From an uncultured Bacteroidia bacterium (GTDB lineage: Bacteria; Bacteroidota; Bacteroidia; Bacteroidales; CAJPTX01), in the NCBI GenBank assembly GCA_938038735.1, contig CALHSW010000017.1, positions 1-25,167 of the forward strand: DNA of 25,167 nt. Direction: 5' to 3'. A model generated the notes under the pieces. That model saw nothing but the letters and a program-made list of their open reading frames with translations. It was not told the origin of the DNA and searched no databases. Made by a program: the position numbers and the translations under genes. Of this stretch, positions 15,795 to 22,882 are shown piece by piece. Within the stretch, counting starts at the first letter, position 1. Each line of letters begins with the position of its first letter.

Positions 15795-15819
15795 CAAATG
15801 TAGCTATTTGCTAGCAAAT
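15795..15819 (-). promoter_or_regulatory. alaS promoter with adjacent perfect palindrome
   Basis: On the minus strand TACATTTG (15802-15795) fits TAnnTTTG. Just upstream is a perfect 14-bp palindrome, ATTTGCTAGCAAAT (15806-15819), in the spacer between the -7 and -33 regions. Its position suits an operator. No good -33 TTTG is found at the expected distance, so an activator could be needed, but that is inference. Confidence 0.55.
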
Positions 15820-15869
15820 TATGGTTGATGGGGTCATGTTTTGGGTAAAGGGGGGAGGAAAAGGGTCGT

Positions 15870-17162
15870 TCAATCCCTCAAGGCTCCCAGCGGAACCACC
15901 TTGATGCCATCAGGTCGGGTGTAAGCCATTCTCCCGCCCGTGAGGATCATCAGTAGGTCGGGTTCCCGAAGAGGGGCTTGCCCCTCACGGCTATTGTACT
16001 CCCTAATGAGTTGCTGTAGCTTGAGGAGGTGCTTCGCCCCCTCGTCGACCTCCATGCTACCGAGCTTACACTCAATCAACGCGTACTTTCCATTTTCCAA
16101 ATGCAACACAATATCCGCCTCCAAGCCATATCGATCTCTGTAGTAGGCCACCCTGCCGCCCGTACCCATCGTGTAGGCTCTCAAATCGCGGATACACATC
16201 TGTTCAAAAATGAACCCAAAGGTCTTAAGCTGCACCGACATCTCCTCTGGCGATATACCCAGCAAGGCCACTGCAATTGATGGGTCGCAGAAGCACCTCT
16301 TCGGGGAGCTTCGTATGGCCGTTTTGCTACGAATGGCTGGATTCCATGCATCAATGTTTTGTATAACGAATAGCTGTTCCAACGCACGCTCGTAGTCGTT
16401 GAACGTATCCATCACCATGGAGACCTCACCAGAGAGCGTCACGTCTGAGAGCAACGTCGTCTTCTTGGCGAGGGTAGAAATGTTACGTGCGTATGACCTC
16501 AGTAAGAACTCCGTTGCCTTGCTCTCCCGCTGCGTGCCATCAATCCTTGAGATGTCCTCATCGCAAACGGAACGCACATAGCTCCTGGCAACCAGAAGCT
16601 GCGCCTTGACCGAGGGTATAGACAACGTAGCTGGCCACCCTCCTCTTGAAGCTGCAAAGATGAGGGATTCCACGCTCATCGCTGACGTTTTTCCATCGAT
16701 GTTGTAGCTCGGGTCGCTAAACATCCCCTGTATGGAGATTTCCCCCGTCGACTCCTTTGACTCCCATAGACTCATGGGCAGCATGCGCATCTTGGCTATT
16801 CTTCCCGTCCCCGAGTGCAGTATGCTTGACTTCTCAACAGCGTTAGACCCTGTTAATATGAACTGACCGGGAAGCCCCCTGTCGTCAACCTGCGTGCGAA
16901 CGGCATCCCACAGCACCGGGGCATCTTGCCACTCGTCAATAAGGCGGGGTACCTCCCCTTGAAGCAAAAGGGAAGGCTTCGAACGGGCCGTTGCGAGGTA
17001 CTCAGCCCGCATGTCAGGGTTCTGCATTTTTATAATGCTATTGGCAACCTGCGCAGCGGTCGTGGTTTTTCCGCACCATTTTGGTCCCTCAATCAGCACT
17101 GCCCCAAACGCACCCAACAGTTCCTCTAGCATCCCATCTGCCGTCCTTCTGTAGTACCCCAT
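15870..17162 (-). CDS. AAA ATPase with C-terminal DUF4143 and nuclease-like region
   Basis: A 430-residue protein of the AAA_14/DUF4143 type, common in variable numbers in Bacteroidota and of uncertain role. The ATPase part has Walker A GPKWCGKT (26-33), a Walker B-like RLIDEWQ (73-79) and a sensor FILTGSN (101-107). The DUF4143 region includes ASRGGWP (171-177) and a helical middle. The C terminus reads YGLEADIVLHLENGKYALIECKLG (split at 345-368), where D350, E364 and K366 match the PD-(D/E)xK fold, so nuclease or DNA-binding activity is possible but unproven. It has its own promoter. Upstream are tandem repeats, and alaS follows on the same strand. It could be a defence-type or toxin-like ATPase. 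I cannot assign a function. Confidence 0.85.
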   Translation of the reverse strand: MGYYRRTADGMLEELLGAFGAVLIEGPKWCGKTTTAAQVANSIIKMQNPDMRAEYLATARSKPSLLLQGEVPRLIDEWQDAPVLWDAVRTQVDDRGLPGQFILTGSNAVEKSSILHSGTGRIAKMRMLPMSLWESKESTGEISIQGMFSDPSYNIDGKTSAMSVESLIFAASRGGWPATLSIPSVKAQLLVARSYVRSVCDEDISRIDGTQRESKATEFLLRSYARNISTLAKKTTLLSDVTLSGEVSMVMDTFNDYERALEQLFVIQNIDAWNPAIRSKTAIRSSPKRCFCDPSIAVALLGISPEEMSVQLKTFGFIFEQMCIRDLRAYTMGTGGRVAYYRDRYGLEADIVLHLENGKYALIECKLGSMEVDEGAKHLLKLQQLIREYNSREGQAPLREPDLLMILTGGRMAYTRPDGIKVVPLGALRD

Positions 17163-17185
17163 TTCTTTGCAATTTTATCACGGCG

Positions 17186-17193
17186 CAAAGTTA
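17186..17193 (-). promoter_or_regulatory. Promoter of the DUF4143 ATPase gene
   Basis: The minus strand reads TAACTTTG (17193-17186), an exact -7 match, 24 bases before the ATG. The surrounding GTAACTTTGCG is identical to that of the hsdM promoter. The -33 region falls in an A/T run next to the inverted copy of the tandem-repeat motif. Confidence 0.6.
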
Positions 17194-17203
17194 CTAATAT
17201 TCA

Positions 17204-17226
17204 ACCGAATAAAAAATATATTCGGT
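17204..17226. repeat. Inverted repeat overlapping the tandem array edge
   Basis: ACCGAATA (17204-17211) and TATTCGGT (17219-17226) form a perfect 8-bp inverted repeat with a 7-base A/T spacer. The right arm is the beginning of the first tandem unit. The element covers the region about 10-30 bases upstream of the -7 box of the ATPase promoter. Confidence 0.8.
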
Positions 17227-17335
17227 GTTTTTGTGGCATTTCGTTCGGTGTTTTTGTGGCATTTCGTTCGGTGTTTTTGTAGTGTTTCATTCGGTGTTTT
17301 TGTGGTGTTTCATTCGGTGTTTTTGTGGTAGTGAC
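17221..17335 (+). repeat. 23-bp tandem repeat array, five copies
   Basis: Units begin at 17221, 17244, 17267, 17290 and 17313, each opening with TTCGGTGTTTTTGT. Units 1 and 2 are identical. Units 3 and 4 change the second half (GTGTTTCA instead of GCATTTCG), and unit 5 diverges after GTGG. All units are T/G-rich on this strand. A reading frame runs through the array into folE, but 23 is not a multiple of three and the peptide is Cys/Phe/Val-rich nonsense, so I treat the array as non-coding. Confidence 0.92.
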
Positions 17336-17403
17336 AACGAAGCCGTATGTTTTAACCTGTGGAGGAACTCCCCCTCAACCTCCTCTTTTTCACGCAAAAC
17401 CCC

Positions 17404-17411
17404 TACCTTTA
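17404..17411 (+). promoter_or_regulatory. Probable folE promoter
   Basis: TACCTTTA differs from TAnnTTTG only in the last base and lies 42 bases before the folE ATG. Just upstream, GGAGG (17361-17365) and CCTCC (17379-17383), followed by TCTTTTT, form a weak terminator-like hairpin that could shield folE from transcription out of the repeat array. Confidence 0.4.
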
Positions 17412-17452
17412 CGCCGCCAGCAGGTGGCATAATTCGGACACGTATAGAAAAC

Positions 17453-18097
17453 ATGGACATAGAAACTATCAATGGCGGCGGGGGCAACAGCTGCCGCAAT
17501 GGGTACGAAAAGATTGAACGGTGGAACGAAGAGAAAACCTCGCAAATCGCAGAACACTACGAGGCGATTCTTAACCTACTAGGGGAAGACCCATCCCGCG
17601 AGGGGCTTCTCAAGACCCCTTTGCGCGTGGCGAAATCCATGCAGTTCCTCACCCATGGCTACTCTCAGGATCCCTTGGCCATCCTGCAAAGCGCCAAGTT
17701 CAAGGAGGACTACAAGCAGATGGTTATCGTGAAGGATATAGAGGTATACTCCCTCTGCGAGCACCATATGCTCCCCTTCTACGGCAAGGCGCACGTGGCC
17801 TACATCCCCAATGGGTACATCACGGGCCTAAGCAAAATAGCGCGCGTTGTGGATGCATACGCCTGCCGGTTGCAGGTACAGGAGCGCCTCACTCGACAAA
17901 TCCTTGAATGCATTCAGAATGCGCTCAACCCCATCGGCGCAGCGGTGGTGATCGAGGCCGCCCACATGTGCATGCAGATGCGCGGCGTGCAGAAGCAGAA
18001 CAGCGTCACCACCACCTCCGCCTTCATGGGGGCGTTCATGCACGAAAGCAAAACGCGCGAAGAGTTCATGCAGCTCATCCAAGCGCACTTACATTAA
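17453..18097 (+). CDS. folE: GTP cyclohydrolase I
   Basis: FolE converts GTP to 7,8-dihydroneopterin triphosphate, the entry step to folate and other pterins, and can also feed queuosine-type pathways. The 214-residue protein fits the type I family. CEHHMLPFYGKAHVAY holds zinc ligands C102 and H105 and catalytic H104. AAHMCMQMRGV gives H171 and the third zinc ligand C173. GLSKIARVVDAYACRLQVQERLT is the family's core helix region. The frame is open further upstream to GTG 17225, adding 76 residues encoded by tandem repeats and promoter DNA. ATG 17453 (MDIETINGG) is chosen because it follows the probable promoter and gives a normal length. The macrodomain gene begins 11 bases after its stop, indicating an operon. 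Confidence 0.96.
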   Translation: MDIETINGGGGNSCRNGYEKIERWNEEKTSQIAEHYEAILNLLGEDPSREGLLKTPLRVAKSMQFLTHGYSQDPLAILQSAKFKEDYKQMVIVKDIEVYSLCEHHMLPFYGKAHVAYIPNGYITGLSKIARVVDAYACRLQVQERLTRQILECIQNALNPIGAAVVIEAAHMCMQMRGVQKQNSVTTTSAFMGAFMHESKTREEFMQLIQAHLH

Positions 18098-18107
18098 CAT
18101 GTAGAGT

Positions 18108-18626
18108 ATGACAACGATACGGGTTATCCAAGGCGACATCACGCACCTGCCTTGCGATGCTATAGTCAACGCGGCGAACCGCTCCCTTCTCGGGGGTGGC
18201 GGCGTGGATGGGGCTATCCATCGTGCCGCAGGGCCTGCGCTCCTCGAGGAGTGCCGCCTGCTGGGAGGGTGTAAAACGGGCGACGCCAAGGCTACCAAAG
18301 GATACAACCTCCCCGCTACATGGATCATCCACACGGTGGGCCCTATATGGAATGGGGGCAATAGCAACGAGCCAGCCCTACTGCGCTCCGCCTACAGCCA
18401 AAGCCTCACCCTAGCCGAAGAGCTCGGGGCAGAGTCCATCGCTTTCCCCAACATAAGCACCGGGGTATACGGCTTCCCCAAAGAGCCAGCCGCCACCATA
18501 GCAATCGGCGTGGCAACGGACTACGCGGCGAGGCATGGGAAAATCAAGGAAATCATCTTCTGCTGCTTTGACCACGACAACTATTTGCTCTACCAAACGT
18601 TGCTAAAGGAGCGAAAGGAGGAGTAG
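18108..18626 (+). CDS. Macrodomain protein, probable O-acetyl-ADP-ribose deacetylase
   Basis: A single-domain macrodomain of 172 residues, close to YmdB. These proteins bind ADP-ribose and remove acetyl or ADP-ribosyl groups from O-acetyl-ADP-ribose or mono-ADP-ribosylated targets. Visible motifs: QGDITHL with D10; the ribose-loop NAAN (21-24); GGGGVDGAIH (29-38) with the catalytic-type aspartate D34; CKTGDA (55-60); and the phosphate loop NISTGVYG (115-122). All are intact, so hydrolase activity is expected. It sits between folE and the ubiA-like gene with very short gaps and ends within the ribosome-binding site of the next gene, so translation of the two is probably coupled. Its substrate in this organism is unknown. 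Confidence 0.93.
   Translation: MTTIRVIQGDITHLPCDAIVNAANRSLLGGGGVDGAIHRAAGPALLEECRLLGGCKTGDAKATKGYNLPATWIIHTVGPIWNGGNSNEPALLRSAYSQSLTLAEELGAESIAFPNISTGVYGFPKEPAATIAIGVATDYAARHGKIKEIIFCCFDHDNYLLYQTLLKERKEE
18614..18623 (+). promoter_or_regulatory. Strong Shine-Dalgarno site of the ubiA-like gene
   Basis: AAAGGAGGAG lies 7 bases before TTG 18631 and overlaps the last codons of the macrodomain gene. It is a much stronger site than seen elsewhere in the window and supports the TTG start over the in-frame ATG at 18679. Confidence 0.65.
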
Positions 18627-18630
18627 AACA

Positions 18631-19551
18631 TTGGCACAGAAAGAAAGCAGCACCGCACCACGTAAAAGACAGGGATTCATGGCCACCATAGGCGATTGGC
18701 TACACATGGTGCGCTTCTCGCACACCCTCTTCGCCCTTCCCTTCGCGCTGGTGGGCTTCACCATGGCGTGGGCGGACGGCACGGAGAACATTTGGTGGAA
18801 ACTCCTATTCATGGTGCTTTGCATGGTCTTTGCGCGGAGCGCCGCGATGGGATTCAATCGTATCGTAGACCGCGACATCGATGCCCTCAACGCTCGCACC
18901 GCACAGCGGGAGATACCCGCGGGGAAAATATCCCTCCGCGACGCGTGGATCATGGTGATTGCGTGCAGCGCGCTCTTCATCGTTAGTGCCGGCATGCTCA
19001 ATACCCTTGTGCTTGCGCTTTCCCCCATTGCGCTCGCCGTGGTGTTCCTCTACAGCTACCTCAAACGCTACACGTGGCTCTGCCACTTCGGCATCGGCAT
19101 CGCGCTGAGCCTCGCCCCGATAGGAGCTTACCTCGGTGCGCGGGGCGTGTTTAACATCTACCCCATCGTGCTGGGTATCGGCGTAATGCTATGGGTGTCA
19201 GGGTTTGACATCATCTACTCCCTGCAGGATATAGAGTTTGATAGGCAACACCGCCTCCACTCAATACCCGCCCGCTTCGGGCTTACCCCAGCGATACGTA
19301 TCGCCTCGGCTGCAAGTCTTTTGAGCGTTATCCCAATAGGAATCGGCACCGCCCGCTACGCCCCTACCCCCCTTGGAATCGCCTCTATCGGTCTCTTTTT
19401 CGGGGCTATCGTAGTGCAGCTCCTCTCCGTGAAGAAGGACGACCTCTCCAACATTAATGGATCCTTCATGCTGCGCAACGGCGTTGCAAGCCTTCTCTAC
19501 AGCCTCGTGGCCGTTCTTGCCATCGTGGCGCGCAGCCATGTAGCGGCGTAA
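18631..19551 (+). CDS. UbiA-family aromatic prenyltransferase (menaquinone-pathway type)
   Basis: An inner-membrane enzyme that joins a polyprenyl diphosphate to an aromatic ring. It has 306 residues and about eight to nine hydrophobic helices. The first Asp motif NRIVDRDIDALNART (76-90) and the second DIIYSLQDIEFD (193-204) bind the Mg-diphosphate. HMVRFSHTLFALPFAL (25-40) and REIPAGKIS (93-101) resemble the 4-hydroxybenzoate polyprenyltransferase group. Bacteroidota lack ubiquinone, so menaquinone synthesis through the futalosine route (MqnP-like) is the likeliest role, but no other mqn gene is here to confirm it. TTG is taken as start because of the strong ribosome-binding site. The ATG at 18679 would remove 16 residues. 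It is last in the folE cluster and converges on addA with a 9-base gap. Confidence 0.88.
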   Translation: MAQKESSTAPRKRQGFMATIGDWLHMVRFSHTLFALPFALVGFTMAWADGTENIWWKLLFMVLCMVFARSAAMGFNRIVDRDIDALNARTAQREIPAGKISLRDAWIMVIACSALFIVSAGMLNTLVLALSPIALAVVFLYSYLKRYTWLCHFGIGIALSLAPIGAYLGARGVFNIYPIVLGIGVMLWVSGFDIIYSLQDIEFDRQHRLHSIPARFGLTPAIRIASAASLLSVIPIGIGTARYAPTPLGIASIGLFFGAIVVQLLSVKKDDLSNINGSFMLRNGVASLLYSLVAVLAIVARSHVAA

Positions 19552-19560
19552 ATTCATCCA

Positions 19561-22500
19561 TTACTCGCACCGCACCACCCTATCCCCCGCTCCGCGCTCC
19601 GCGCGCTGCTTGGGGTCAAGGTACCATAGGTAGCCCTCCACATGCTCGTACCCCATGGCCCGCAGTGCCGACATGTACCCCTGCACCTGCGCCACGTACT
19701 TTTCATGACGACTATCCCGCCCCGCAAACTTGAAGTCAATCACCACCACGCGGCTGTCCACGAACTCCACCACCCTATCGGGACGTATCACCTGCCCACC
19801 CGCTAGTATATCACGCTCCCCGAACACCACTGCCGTATAGTCAAAACACTCCCGCAGCGGCGAACGCTGCAAATCCTCCTCCACCTCGCCCCACAGAGCC
19901 TCCGCCCTCGTCTCCGTCAATACGCCTACCTCTACGAACGGCTGCACCGTGTCAAAAAATTGCTCTCGGCTCGGCCTCTTTTCAAAGAGCGCATGCAATG
20001 ACTCCCCTAGATTTCTACTCCTCTGCCGCCCAGTCTCCACCTCAAAGGCTCTGCCGCCTAGCACCGTCTGCTTCATCCGCGGCAAGGCACGACGGCTCTC
20101 TACCCCCTCTATCTCCTCCACCGCGGACGGCGTACCCACGCTCCTTGCCGCCCCAGGACGCTCCCCGAACGATGCAATTCGCTGTACGCCTCGCTCTTCG
20201 TAACTACTCCACTCATTTTCAAAGGATTCAAGCGTTTGCCTCAATAGATTCTCCCATACGGCATCATTTCTGCCAGCCGGCGCATTGACGTAGAGCTGCT
20301 CCTTCGCCCTTGTAAACGCCACGTAGAGCAGGTTAACGCTGTCTATTGCCTCTAGCCAATACTCCTCCAATGACTCTTCAAAAAAGTAGGAATTTAGCGA
20401 TTCCTTTACCCCAGAGAAGGGGAGCATTGACTCCGGCCAATCCTTACGCCGCGCCTCTCCCCACAGCTGGGGCGTCTTAGCCCGGAACGCCCACCCGCAC
20501 ATCGGCATTATCACCACCCGAAACTCCAATCCCTTTGACTTATGCAGCGTCAGCAGCTTCACCGCATCGAGCGACTCGGGTATGGCTATCGTCCGTTCGG
20601 AATCCCCCAAGTCATCGTACCATTCCAAAAACCCCTTGATGTCAACCGACTCGTCCCGCTGGTAGGCATACATCCTGTCGTATAGATTTGAGATGTAGGG
20701 GTCTGAAAGCGACACCCCGTAGCGCACGCATATTGCATCGAAAGCATCAAGCAGCGGGCGCACAGCCAACGCACCAATCCACGCCCGCTCCTGCGCTGCC
20801 GCCTCCCCCCTGAGGCCAAGCGTCCACGCTCCTCGCTCCTCCACCTCCTGCATGCGTTGCCGCGACAGCAGCACCCACTCCACGCTATTCCCCTTCTGCG
20901 TCGTCTCCCGCTCCTCGGGCTGCACCGCCATGCGTAGCACCGCTAACACCATCTGCACATCGGGCGACGCATCGAGCGATAGGGCATCGCTCGTCACCAC
21001 CCGTATCGGGGCTTTGCCCTCACGCTTCTTGTTATTCTCAAGCACCGCCGCTAGCACCCGCGCCGCCTCATCGTTGCGCCGCACCAGCACAGCCACTTCC
21101 CGCTGCGCCATCCCCTGCCCATCTATCACCTGCTCCAGCTGCTCCACCACGTACTGCTCGGGCGTATATGGCTCTTTGTCCGCTGCCTTTGCCTCCGCAT
21201 CAAACCACCTAAACTCCACGTACCCCTCCCCCTCCTTGGTGCGCGGCGACACCTTTTGCTCCACCCCCTCGTAGGCTTGCTGCACAATCCCTTCCTTCCC
21301 CGTCCCATCTCCGCCCAAATACTCCCGCTTCTTTGCATTTAATCGCTCCTTCTCTTCAAGCTCCATCCCGTCATCTTCACACAATTCCTCACGCGTCCCA
21401 CAGTACGCTGGCAACGCCTTGCCCATCAGATGTTTGAAAAAGAAATTGTTGAACCTCACCACGTTGTAGCTACTACGGTAGTTGTATTCCAGCTGGATAG
21501 GCCTCACACCAAACGTTTCGGGGATTTCCCTCGCCAGCAGTTTCCAATCGCCCCCTCGAAAACGGTATATCGCCTGCTTCACATCCCCTACCAGCAACGA
21601 GAAGCCTCCCTCGGCGAGCCCATTCCGCACTAGCCCCTCAAAAAGCTTCCAATGCCTTCGGGACGTATCTTGGAACTCATCAATGAGGAAACTATCGTAG
21701 CGCGTTCCCATCCTCTCGTAGATGAAGGGTGCTTCCTGCTGCCCTCCAAGGTCCAACAGCATGGTGGACAAATCCTCTAGCAGCAGCACGCCGCTACGCT
21801 TCTCCTCTGCGCTCAGCTCTTTGCGGAGCAGCGACATCGCGGATATTTTAGCCAGCAACGGCTGGCACAGCCTGTAGCTCAACATGCCCCGCTGCGCCCT
21901 ATTGTACACCTCCACGAGCCTTCTATATACTGGACTTAACTCGCTTACCACCCCATCTCGATCCTTTTGCCCTTTGCCAAACCACTCGTCAGTGCTGCAA
22001 TAGGCCTTCATCGCCGTTTCTGAAAGCTTTTTCCATTCTTGCCACGGCGTCACCTCTGTATCCCGCAGCACCCCTTTCATAAAGGAACGCCCCTTCCCCT
22101 TGAACTCCTCTACGTCCACTTTCACTTTCCGCAGCTCATCTACCAGCGCACTCCTTGCCGCTTCCACATCGCTCTTTGCGCCGTTTGCAAACCCCTCTAG
22201 CATTTGCCGCGCCATCTGCTCCCGCGCAAGCGAAAAGAGCCGATTACGCTCCGCTATAGGTCTCCCCGCAAAAGCATCGCTGAAAAGCGTACCGCCGTAG
22301 CCAGCAATCATCTTGCGCAACTGGTAATCGCCTCCGGCTTCAAGCCGTTCCTCTAGCCTCTCACTCAGCCACTGCACCAACCCGCTTTCCTCCAACGCCG
22401 GCTGCGCAAAGAGGGTCTTGACGGCTTTATCCACCATCGTTTGCGTGGAGAGGCTTATGCGCATCTCGCCCCCCACGCCCAGCTCCCACAGCAACGATGC

Positions 22501-22878
22501 CGCCATGCGCTGAATGAAACTATCTATCGTGCTCACCGACAGCTGCGAGTAGTCATGCACTATTGAGTGCAGTGCCACCGCGGCGCGCTGCTGTATCTCC
22601 ATGGGCGACAGCCCCGAATGCGCCGCCACCCCCTCCACGATGTACCCTGCCGCCTCGCCCTTCGCGAGGTGGTAGAGCGTTCGGAGAATACGCTCCTTCA
22701 TCTCCGCCGTCGCCTTCTTCGTGAACGTCACGCAGAGCGTGGAGCGGTAGCGATACCCACGCCACGCCGCTCCGTCTTGTCCCCCTTGAAGTATGTGCGC
22801 AATGTAGCGTATAGCGAGCGTATCGGTCTTACCCGCGCCAGCGGAGGCGTTGTAAATCACCGGCCTATTGTTGACCAT
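19561..22878 (-). CDS. addA: UvrD/RecB-type helicase-nuclease, AddA-like
   Basis: A cytoplasmic helicase-nuclease that resects double-strand breaks for RecA in AddAB-type complexes. It has 1105 residues. SF1 motifs: Walker A ASAGAGKT (11-18), VTFTKKATAEMKERI (about 50-64), DEFQDT (400-405), GDVKQAIYRFRGGDW (431-445), then YNYRSSYNVVRFNNFF, LLTLHKSKGLEF and LLYVAFTRAKEQLYV. The C-terminal RecB-family nuclease has D1034 (RPDR), D1048-F-K1050 and QVQGY (1064-1068), all intact. It starts 4 bases after the dxs stop, so the two are co-transcribed on the minus strand. The usual partner AddB is not in the window. The name AddA rests on domain order; calling it a general exodeoxyribonuclease V beta-like protein would also be fair. 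Confidence 0.88.
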   Translation of the reverse strand: MVNNRPVIYNASAGAGKTDTLAIRYIAHILQGGQDGAAWRGYRYRSTLCVTFTKKATAEMKERILRTLYHLAKGEAAGYIVEGVAAHSGLSPMEIQQRAAVALHSIVHDYSQLSVSTIDSFIQRMAASLLWELGVGGEMRISLSTQTMVDKAVKTLFAQPALEESGLVQWLSERLEERLEAGGDYQLRKMIAGYGGTLFSDAFAGRPIAERNRLFSLAREQMARQMLEGFANGAKSDVEAARSALVDELRKVKVDVEEFKGKGRSFMKGVLRDTEVTPWQEWKKLSETAMKAYCSTDEWFGKGQKDRDGVVSELSPVYRRLVEVYNRAQRGMLSYRLCQPLLAKISAMSLLRKELSAEEKRSGVLLLEDLSTMLLDLGGQQEAPFIYERMGTRYDSFLIDEFQDTSRRHWKLFEGLVRNGLAEGGFSLLVGDVKQAIYRFRGGDWKLLAREIPETFGVRPIQLEYNYRSSYNVVRFNNFFFKHLMGKALPAYCGTREELCEDDGMELEEKERLNAKKREYLGGDGTGKEGIVQQAYEGVEQKVSPRTKEGEGYVEFRWFDAEAKAADKEPYTPEQYVVEQLEQVIDGQGMAQREVAVLVRRNDEAARVLAAVLENNKKREGKAPIRVVTSDALSLDASPDVQMVLAVLRMAVQPEERETTQKGNSVEWVLLSRQRMQEVEERGAWTLGLRGEAAAQERAWIGALAVRPLLDAFDAICVRYGVSLSDPYISNLYDRMYAYQRDESVDIKGFLEWYDDLGDSERTIAIPESLDAVKLLTLHKSKGLEFRVVIMPMCGWAFRAKTPQLWGEARRKDWPESMLPFSGVKESLNSYFFEESLEEYWLEAIDSVNLLYVAFTRAKEQLYVNAPAGRNDAVWENLLRQTLESFENEWSSYEERGVQRIASFGERPGAARSVGTPSAVEEIEGVESRRALPRMKQTVLGGRAFEVETGRQRSRNLGESLHALFEKRPSREQFFDTVQPFVEVGVLTETRAEALWGEVEEDLQRSPLRECFDYTAVVFGERDILAGGQVIRPDRVVEFVDSRVVVIDFKFAGRDSRHEKYVAQVQGYMSALRAMGYEHVEGYLWYLDPKQRAERGAGDRVVRCE

Positions 22879-22882
22879 GCGT

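Noticed and set aside
17221..17335. The tandem array as a small CRISPR array
   Set aside because: The 23-bp units are directly adjacent with no spacers, and no cas gene is in the window.
17225..17452. A 76-residue N-terminal extension of folE encoded by the tandem repeats
   Set aside because: The 23-bp period rotates the reading frame, the peptide is Cys/Phe-rich without family resemblance, and a promoter-like element lies downstream of it at 17404.
17336..17452. A riboswitch (preQ1 or tetrahydrofolate type) in the folE leader
   Set aside because: No matching conserved core was seen; only a weak GGAGG/CCTCC hairpin with a T tract is present.
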